From: Methylocystaceae bacterium
Lineage (GTDB): Bacteria; Pseudomonadota; Alphaproteobacteria; Rhizobiales; Beijerinckiaceae
DNA length: 48,156 nucleotides
NCBI GenBank assembly: GCA_009773555.1
Contig: WSXZ01000007.1
Coordinates: 1 to 48,156 of the forward strand
Direction of reading: 5' to 3'
Below are positions 43,129-48,156 of this stretch, piece after piece (the stretch's first letter is position 1; the number at the start of each line of letters is the position of its first letter). The notes under the pieces are model-generated. The model had not been told where the DNA came from, did no database searches, and worked only from the letters and a program-made list of their open reading frames with translations. Both the position numbers and the translations under genes were made by a program.

Positions 43129-43542
43129 TTATTCGGCGATGCGTTCGATGAAGCGCGTCTTAATCGGCAGCTTCGCGGCGGCGAGCGTCAAGGCCTCCCG
43201 CGCGATAGGCGCCGGCACGCCGTCGATCTCGAACATGATGCGGCCGGGCGCAACGCGCACGGCCCAGAATTCCGGCGCGCCCTTGCCCTTGCCCATGCGC
43301 ACTTCGGTCGGCTTCTTGGAGACCGGCACGTCGGGGAAGATGCGAATCCAGACTCGGCCGGCGCGCTTCATATGACGCGTCAGGGCGCGGCGCGCGGCTT
43401 CGATCTGGCGCGCGGTGATGCGATCCGGCTCTAGCGCCTTAAGGCCGAACTGCCCGAAGTTCAGCGAAAAGCCCGCCTTGGAGGCGCCACGGATGCGGCC
43501 CTTAAAGGCCTTGCGGAACTTGGTGCGTTTGGGTTGCAGCAT
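43129..43542 (-). CDS. rplP: Ribosomal protein L16
   Basis: 137 residues. [40 protein letters not shown] and the [20 protein letters not shown] signature identify L16, which lies at the tRNA-accommodation site. It is 10 nt upstream of rpmC. Confidence 0.97.
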   Translation of the reverse strand: MLQPKRTKFRKAFKGRIRGASKAGFSLNFGQFGLKALEPDRITARQIEAARRALTRHMKRAGRVWIRIFPDVPVSKKPTEVRMGKGKGAPEFWAVRVAPGRIMFEIDGVPAPIAREALTLAAAKLPIKTRFIERIAE

Positions 43543-43566
43543 GATTGCGCTCTTTAATCTTGTTCG

Positions 43567-44316
43567 TTACGCCGCGTCGCGCGGTTCGCGGTGCTCGCGA
43601 CGGCGGCGTTCGCCGCCGCGGTCGCGATCGCCATGATCGCCGCCGGACGCCTGTTCGGCCGCCTTCTTATCCTGCGCCATCGGATCATGCTCAAGGATTT
43701 CGCCCTTGAAAATCCAGACCTTGATTCCGCAAGCGCCATAGGCGGTATGCGCGGTGGCGGTGCCGTAATCGACGTCGGCGCGCAGCGTGTGCAGCGGCAC
43801 GCGCCCTTCGCGATACCATTCGAGACGGGCGATCTCGGCGCCGCCAAGACGGCCCGAGCAATTGATGCGAATGCCCTGCGCGCCCAGCCGCATGGCCGAT
43901 TGCACGGCGCGCTTCATCGCGCGGCGGAAGGCGACGCGACGTTCGAGTTGCTGCGCAATCGACTCGGCGACGAGCGCGGCCTCGGTTTCGGGCTTGCGCA
44001 CTTCGACGATGTTGATGACGACTTCGCTGCCGGTGAGCTTGCCCACGAGCTTGCGGATCTTGTCGATGTCCGCGCCCTTCTTGCCGATGACGACGCCGGG
44101 ACGCGCCGAATAGATCGTCACGCGGCACTTCTTGTGCGGACGCTCGATGACGATCTTCGACACCGCCGCCTGCTTCAGCGTTTTCGACACGGTTTCGCGG
44201 ATCGCCATGTCCTCGTGCAGGAGCTTGGCGTATTCGCCCTTATTGGCGAACCAGCGCGAATCCCAGGTGCGGTTGACGCCCAGTCGCAGCCCGATCGGAT
44301 TAACCTTCTGACCCAT
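43567..44316 (-). CDS. rpsC: Ribosomal protein S3
   Basis: 249 residues. [20 protein letters not shown] and the KH domain ([20 protein letters not shown]) are standard, as is [20 protein letters not shown]. Past the core the C-terminus is a charged low-complexity tail ([20 protein letters not shown]). S3 forms part of the mRNA entry helicase. It lies 24 nt from rplP. Confidence 0.97.
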   Translation of the reverse strand: MGQKVNPIGLRLGVNRTWDSRWFANKGEYAKLLHEDMAIRETVSKTLKQAAVSKIVIERPHKKCRVTIYSARPGVVIGKKGADIDKIRKLVGKLTGSEVVINIVEVRKPETEAALVAESIAQQLERRVAFRRAMKRAVQSAMRLGAQGIRINCSGRLGGAEIARLEWYREGRVPLHTLRADVDYGTATAHTAYGACGIKVWIFKGEILEHDPMAQDKKAAEQASGGDHGDRDRGGERRRREHREPRDAA

Positions 44317-44329
44317 GGTTTTAAATCCT

Positions 44330-44716
44330 TTAGGCGTTGGCCTGCGCTTCGACTTCGCGCACGATGATCGTCAGATTGGCGAAGGGCTTCTCGACGCGGC
44401 TCGCACGGCCGCGGGCGCGGGCGTGGAAACGCTTCATCACCAGCGCCTTTCCGACAAAGGCCTGGGCGACGACGAGATCGTCGACGTCGAGACCGTGATT
44501 GTTCTCGGCGTTGGCGATGGCGCTTTCAAGCGCCTTCTTCACCTCATGCGCGATCCGCTTTCTGGAGAACTCCAGATCGGCGAGCGCGCGATCCACCTTC
44601 TTGCCGCGGATCAACTGCGCGAGCAGATTGAGCTTCTGCGGCGAGACGCGCAGCATGCGCGCGACGGCCTTCGCTTCATTTTCCGCAAGCCGGCGCGGAT
44701 TGGCTTCCTTCGACAT
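44330..44716 (-). CDS. rplV: Ribosomal protein L22
   Basis: 128 residues. [20 protein letters not shown] and the C-terminal [20 protein letters not shown] hairpin identify L22, which reaches into the exit tunnel. The N-terminal about 10 residues precede the core as in other alphaproteobacteria. It is 13 nt from rpsC. Confidence 0.97.
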   Translation of the reverse strand: MSKEANPRRLAENEAKAVARMLRVSPQKLNLLAQLIRGKKVDRALADLEFSRKRIAHEVKKALESAIANAENNHGLDVDDLVVAQAFVGKALVMKRFHARARGRASRVEKPFANLTIIVREVEAQANA

Positions 44717-44738
44717 CGTGAGCCTCTCTTAGCCTCTC

Positions 44739-45017
44739 TTAGCCCCTCTTGGCCTTCTTGTCGGCCGCATGGCCGTGGAAGGTGCGGGTCGGAGCGAATT
44801 CGCCGAATTTGTGCCCGATCATGTCTTCCGACACGGACACGGGAATATGCTTCTGGCCGTTATGCACGCCGAAGGTCAGTCCCACGAATTGCGGGATGAT
44901 CGTGGAGCGGCGGCTCCAGATCTTGATCACCTCGGAGCGGCCTGAACCGCGCGAGGTCTCGGCCTTCTTAAGAAGATAGCCGTCGACGAACGGGCCCTTC
45001 CAAATCGAGCGCGCCAT
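44739..45017 (-). CDS. rpsS: Ribosomal protein S19
   Basis: 92 residues. [40 protein letters not shown] and [20 protein letters not shown] are typical. It lies in the head of the small subunit with S13. It follows rplB by 3 nt. Confidence 0.97.
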   Translation of the reverse strand: MARSIWKGPFVDGYLLKKAETSRGSGRSEVIKIWSRRSTIIPQFVGLTFGVHNGQKHIPVSVSEDMIGHKFGEFAPTRTFHGHAADKKAKRG

Positions 45018-45020
45018 GGG

Positions 45021-45860
45021 TTAGCCCTTCTTCTTGCGATTGTGTCGCGAGGACACAATGAAACGGTCGGTGGATTTATTGGTGCGGGTCTTCTTGCCCT
45101 TGGTCGGCTTGCCCCAGGGCGTGACCGGATGACGACCGCCAGAGGTGCGGCCTTCGCCGCCGCCATGCGGATGGTCGATCGGATTCATCGTGACGCCGCG
45201 ATTGTGCGGGCGGCGGCCGAGCCAGCGTGAGCGGCCGGCCTTGCCGATGGAGGTGTTCATATGATCGGGATTGGACACGGCGCCGAGCGTCGCGAAGCAC
45301 TGGCCATGCACCAGGCGCTGCTCGCCAGAATTCAGTCTGACGATCACATAGCCCTGGTCGCGGCCGACGATCTGCGCATAGGTGCCGGCCGATCGCGCGA
45401 TGGCGCCGCCCTTGCCGATCTTCATCTCGACATTGTGCACAATGGCGCCGACAGGGATGTTGGCGATCGGCATGGCGTTGCCGGGCTTCACGTCGACCTG
45501 ATTGCCGGCGATCACTTCGTCGCCGACGGAGAGCCGCTGCGGTGCGAGAATGTAGGCAAGCTCATTGTCCGCGTAGCGAACGAGCGCGATGAACGCCGTG
45601 CGGTTCGGATCATATTCGAGCCGCTCGACCTTGCCGGCGACATCGAGCTTCCGCCGCTTGAAATCGACGACGCGATAGGCCTGCTTATGGCCGCCGCCGC
45701 GAAAACGCACGGTGATCCGGCCGGCGTTGTTGCGCCCGCCCTTTGAACTCTTGCCTTCGGTCAGAGTCTTGACCGGCTTGCCCTTGTAGAGCTCGCTGCG
45801 GTCGACAATGACGAGCTGGCGAAGGCTCGGCGTGACCGGCTTGAATGTCTTCAGCGCCAT
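45021..45860 (-). CDS. rplB: Ribosomal protein L2
   Basis: 279 residues. One of the most conserved ribosomal proteins, needed for subunit joining and peptidyl transfer. [20 protein letters not shown], the [14 protein letters not shown] region, [20 protein letters not shown] and the C-terminal [20 protein letters not shown] with its conserved His are present. It is 21 nt from rplW. Confidence 0.98.
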   Translation of the reverse strand: MALKTFKPVTPSLRQLVIVDRSELYKGKPVKTLTEGKSSKGGRNNAGRITVRFRGGGHKQAYRVVDFKRRKLDVAGKVERLEYDPNRTAFIALVRYADNELAYILAPQRLSVGDEVIAGNQVDVKPGNAMPIANIPVGAIVHNVEMKIGKGGAIARSAGTYAQIVGRDQGYVIVRLNSGEQRLVHGQCFATLGAVSNPDHMNTSIGKAGRSRWLGRRPHNRGVTMNPIDHPHGGGEGRTSGGRHPVTPWGKPTKGKKTRTNKSTDRFIVSSRHNRKKKG

Positions 45861-45881
45861 CGTTCTATCCTCACGCCTTCC

Positions 45882-46178
45882 TTACAGTCCGGTCGTCACG
45901 TCGATCTTGTGGCCCTCGGCGAGGGTCACGACCGCTTTCTTGACGTCGCTCTGCTGACCGCGCCGGCCCCGGAAGATCTTGACCTTGCCCTTGCGCACCA
46001 GCGTATTGACCGCTTCGACCTTGACGTCGAAGAGACCTTCGACCGCCGCCTTGATCTGCGGCTTCGTCGCGGTCTTCACGACCTTGAAGACCACCTTGTT
46101 GCTCTCCGAGGCGAGCGTCGCCTTCTCGGTGATGACCGGGGCGACGATCACGTCGTAATGGCGAACGTCCTTGCTCAT
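45882..46178 (-). CDS. rplW: Ribosomal protein L23
   Basis: 98 residues from ATG 46178 ([20 protein letters not shown]); the frame is open upstream without homology. [20 protein letters not shown] and [20 protein letters not shown] are typical. L23 is the docking site for trigger factor and SRP at the tunnel exit. The ATG overlaps the rplD stop by 4 nt. Confidence 0.97.
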   Translation of the reverse strand: MSKDVRHYDVIVAPVITEKATLASESNKVVFKVVKTATKPQIKAAVEGLFDVKVEAVNTLVRKGKVKIFRGRRGQQSDVKKAVVTLAEGHKIDVTTGL

Positions 46179-46795
46179 TTCAGTCGCGCCTCCAGCGCGT
46201 CCACTGCGGCGCGGGTCAACACCAGCTTCTCGCGGCGGAGGATGTCGTAAACATTGACGCCTTCGACGGGCAGAATGTCGATCTTCGGGATATTGCGTGC
46301 GGCGAGCACGAAATTGTTCTGCGGCGCGCCGCCGACAATGATGATCGCGTTCTCGAGGCCCGTCTTGGCGAAACTCGAGGCGAGCAGCTTCGTCTTGGGC
46401 TCGGCGAGCTCCGCCGTCTCCCAAACGATGATGCCGCCATCCTTGGCTTTCGCGGACAGAGCATGTTTCAGCGCGAGCTGGCGCACCTTCTTGGTCAGGT
46501 CATGCGCATGGCTGCGCACCACCGGGCCGAAGGCGCGTCCGCCGCCGCGGAACTGCGGCGCGCGCGCCGAGCCGTGACGGGCGCCGCCGGTGCCCTTCTG
46601 CTTGTGCAGCTTCTTGCCGGAGCGCGCGATCTCGGCGCGGTTCTTCACCGCATGGGTGCCGGCGCGCCGCTTGGCGAGCTGCCAGCGGATCATGCGGAAG
46701 ATCAGGTCCTTGCGCGGCTCAAGGCCGAAGACCTCATCGGAGAGTTCGATCGAACCGGCCGCCTGGCCGTCGAACGACGTGACGTCGATCTTCAC
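46175..46795 (-). CDS. rplD: Ribosomal protein L4
   Basis: 206 residues. The central arm [20 protein letters not shown] and [20 protein letters not shown] are diagnostic; this arm reaches the tunnel constriction. In E. coli L4 also represses the S10 operon. It follows rplC by 3 nt. Confidence 0.97.
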   Translation of the reverse strand: MKIDVTSFDGQAAGSIELSDEVFGLEPRKDLIFRMIRWQLAKRRAGTHAVKNRAEIARSGKKLHKQKGTGGARHGSARAPQFRGGGRAFGPVVRSHAHDLTKKVRQLALKHALSAKAKDGGIIVWETAELAEPKTKLLASSFAKTGLENAIIIVGGAPQNNFVLAARNIPKIDILPVEGVNVYDILRREKLVLTRAAVDALEARLK

Positions 46796-46798
46796 GGC

Positions 46799-47536
46799 TC
46801 AGTCCTCCTTGTTCGCTTCTTGCGGAGCGGCGTCTAAATTCGCGGCTTCACCCTGTCCGTTGCCGAGGCGGAATTTGCCCGGCTGCGGCGCATCCTTCGG
46901 CAGCGCGCGTTTCACCGCGTCGCGCACGAAAATCCAGCCGCCGGCCGTGCCCGGCACCGCGCCTTCGACCAGCAGCAGTCCCCGCGCCGGGTCCGTCTGC
47001 ACCACCCGCAGATTTTGCGTGGTGACGCGGTCGACGCCCATGTGGCCGGCCATTTTCTTGTTCTTGAAGGTCTTGCCCGGGTCCTGACGGCCGCCGGTCG
47101 AACCGTGCGAACGGTGCGACACGGAGACGCCGTGGGTCGCGCGCAGACCGCCGAAGCCCCAGCGCTTCATCGGGCCGGCAAAGCCCTTGCCGGTGGAGGT
47201 TCCCGTCACGTCGACGAACTGGCCGACGACGAAATGATCCGCCGTGATTTCAGCGCCAATCGGCAGCAACTCTTCCTCTTTCACCCGAAACTCGGCGAGC
47301 TTCATCTTCGGCTCCACCGAGGCCGCGGCGAACCGCGTGCGTTCGGCTTTCGAGACATTCTTGACCTTGGCGCGGCCGATGCCGAGCTGAACGGCGGTGT
47401 AGCCGTTCTTCTCTTGAGTCCGCTGCGCGACGACCTGGCAGCCGTCGAGCTTCAGGACCGTGACCGGCACATGCTCGCCCGCCTCCGTGAAGATGCGGGT
47501 CATTCCGACCTTTTGCGCGATGACGCCCGACCGCAT
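46799..47536 (-). CDS. rplC: Ribosomal protein L3
   Basis: 245 residues from ATG 47536 ([20 protein letters not shown]). The signature [20 protein letters not shown] and [20 protein letters not shown] surround the glutamine that is often methylated by PrmB. A short acidic C-terminal extension ([17 protein letters not shown]) goes beyond the E. coli length. L3 is an early assembly protein near the peptidyl-transferase centre. Confidence 0.97.
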   Translation of the reverse strand: MRSGVIAQKVGMTRIFTEAGEHVPVTVLKLDGCQVVAQRTQEKNGYTAVQLGIGRAKVKNVSKAERTRFAAASVEPKMKLAEFRVKEEELLPIGAEITADHFVVGQFVDVTGTSTGKGFAGPMKRWGFGGLRATHGVSVSHRSHGSTGGRQDPGKTFKNKKMAGHMGVDRVTTQNLRVVQTDPARGLLLVEGAVPGTAGGWIFVRDAVKRALPKDAPQPGKFRLGNGQGEAANLDAAPQEANKED

Positions 47537-47594
47537 GATCCAATCCTTCGCAAAGCGCGCTCGCATCCTTTAGCGAGCGCCGCCTGAATTCCGT

Positions 47595-47903
47595 TTAGAG
47601 CTTGATCTCGACATCCACGCCGGCGGCAAGATCGAGCTTCATGAGCGCGTCCACCGTTTGCGGGGTGGGATCGACGATGTCGAGAACGCGTTTATGCGTT
47701 CTGATCTCGAACTGTTCGCGCGACTTCTTGTCGATATGCGGCGAACGGTTCACCGTGAATTTTTCGATACGCGTCGGAAGCGGAATCGGACCGCGGACCT
47801 GAGCGCCCGTGCGCTTGGCCGTCGAGACGATTTCCTTCGTCGACGTGTCGAGAATCCGGTGATCGAACGCCTTAAGGCGAATCCGGATATTTTGACCGTT
47901 CAT
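47595..47903 (-). CDS. rpsJ: Ribosomal protein S10
   Basis: 102 residues. [40 protein letters not shown] and [20 protein letters not shown] are conserved. S10 lies in the small-subunit head and in some bacteria also works with NusB in antitermination. It is the first gene of the S10 operon, 112 nt after tuf. Confidence 0.98.
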   Translation of the reverse strand: MNGQNIRIRLKAFDHRILDTSTKEIVSTAKRTGAQVRGPIPLPTRIEKFTVNRSPHIDKKSREQFEIRTHKRVLDIVDPTPQTVDALMKLDLAAGVDVEIKL

Positions 47904-48015
47904 TTTTCCGTCCTTTAGGACCGCGAGCGGTTCTGCTCGCCTTCATGCGCCGCGCGCTGCTGCGCGCGACTTCTTTCACAAGAGCGAGCGCTTGGCCCGC
48001 GGCCCAAGATTCGCT

Positions 48016-48156
48016 TTACTCGATGATGCTGGCGACGACGCCGGCTCCAACCGTTCGGCCGCCTTCGCGGATGGCGAAGCGCAGCTTCTCCTCCATGGCG
48101 ATCGGCACGATCAGCGCGACTTCCATCGTCACATTGTCGCCCGGCATCACCATCTC
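48016..48156 (-). CDS. tuf: Elongation factor Tu, 3' end only
   Basis: The last 46 codons of tuf, cut by the window edge. The reading starts [20 protein letters not shown] and continues to [16 protein letters not shown] and a TAA stop, a very close match to domain 3 of EF-Tu. EF-Tu carries aminoacyl-tRNA to the ribosome as a GTP complex. Its position upstream of rpsJ is standard for the str-S10 junction. Confidence 0.96.
   Translation of the reverse strand, partial: EMVMPGDNVTMEVALIVPIAMEEKLRFAIREGGRTVGAGVVASIIE

Noticed and set aside
1-48156. tRNA, rRNA, prophage or insertion-sequence genes
   Set aside because: I looked for cloverleaf-like arms, rRNA core sequences, integrases and transposases on both strands and saw none.

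Overview
The window is a chromosomal segment of a GC-rich alphaproteobacterium, most likely of the Hyphomicrobiales (Rhizobiales). Three things support this: a complete S10-spc-alpha ribosomal supercluster followed by rplQ-degP-type protease-cutA-sppA-ihfB-lapA, an imuA-imuB-dnaE2 mutasome with an alphaproteobacterial GAAC-N7-GAAC LexA box, and a short adenylate kinase without the zinc-type LID. The overall style resembles Methylocystaceae/Beijerinckiaceae, but no genus-diagnostic gene (for example methane oxidation) is present, so the genus is left open.

Layout. (1) 1-4122, plus strand: secreted Asn/Gln-rich curlin-like proteins, one small secreted protein and one outer-membrane porin, closed by a bidirectional terminator. 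(2) 4222-6535, minus: a MORN-repeat secreted protein, an MltB-type lytic transglycosylase and a small Cys-rich secreted protein. (3) 6642-12245: a minus-strand galK-galT-atoD-atoA operon, divergent from a GH42 beta-galactosidase. (4) 12212-18460: a cation-associated block made of an MgtE-type transporter lacking its N-terminal domain, a DUF5132-like protein, a stand-alone HMA-like protein, a strongly divergent MetK paralogue and a P2-type cation ATPase with an HMA-like N-terminus. (5) 19009-21962, plus: a periplasmic catalase-related haem protein overlapping a RoxA/MauG-like di-haem cytochrome c, followed by an inverted pair of REP-like hairpins. (6) 22242-23306: an A+T-richer gene joining a LprI-like domain to an RsiV/DUF3298-like domain, probably acquired. 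(7) 23748-29306: imuA-imuB-dnaE2, the SOS error-prone translesion system. (8) 29328-33002, minus: lapA, ihfB, sppA, cutA and a Do-family protease. (9) 33251-48156, minus: the ribosomal supercluster from rplQ back to the 3' end of tuf.

Working together. The supercluster encodes translation, secretion (SecY), adenylate kinase and RNA polymerase alpha in the usual order. It carries unusual intergenic structure: two inverted GGCAGTC-heptamer arrays directly after the rpoA and rpsM stop codons, a 12-bp terminator-like hairpin between rplO and secY, a recognisable promoter before rpsM, and an L5 protein with a long Lys/Ala/Glu/Pro-rich N-terminal tail. The gal block should hydrolyse a beta-galactoside and convert galactose to Gal-1-P and onward with UDP-sugar, although no epimerase or importer is visible.

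The best candidates for something undescribed are the DUF5132/HMA/MetK-like/P-ATPase neighbourhood, where the MetK has lost several methionine-site residues but kept nucleotide and metal motifs, and the curlin-like secreted cluster. All assignments come from reading the sequence and from knowledge of the families; no database search was run.
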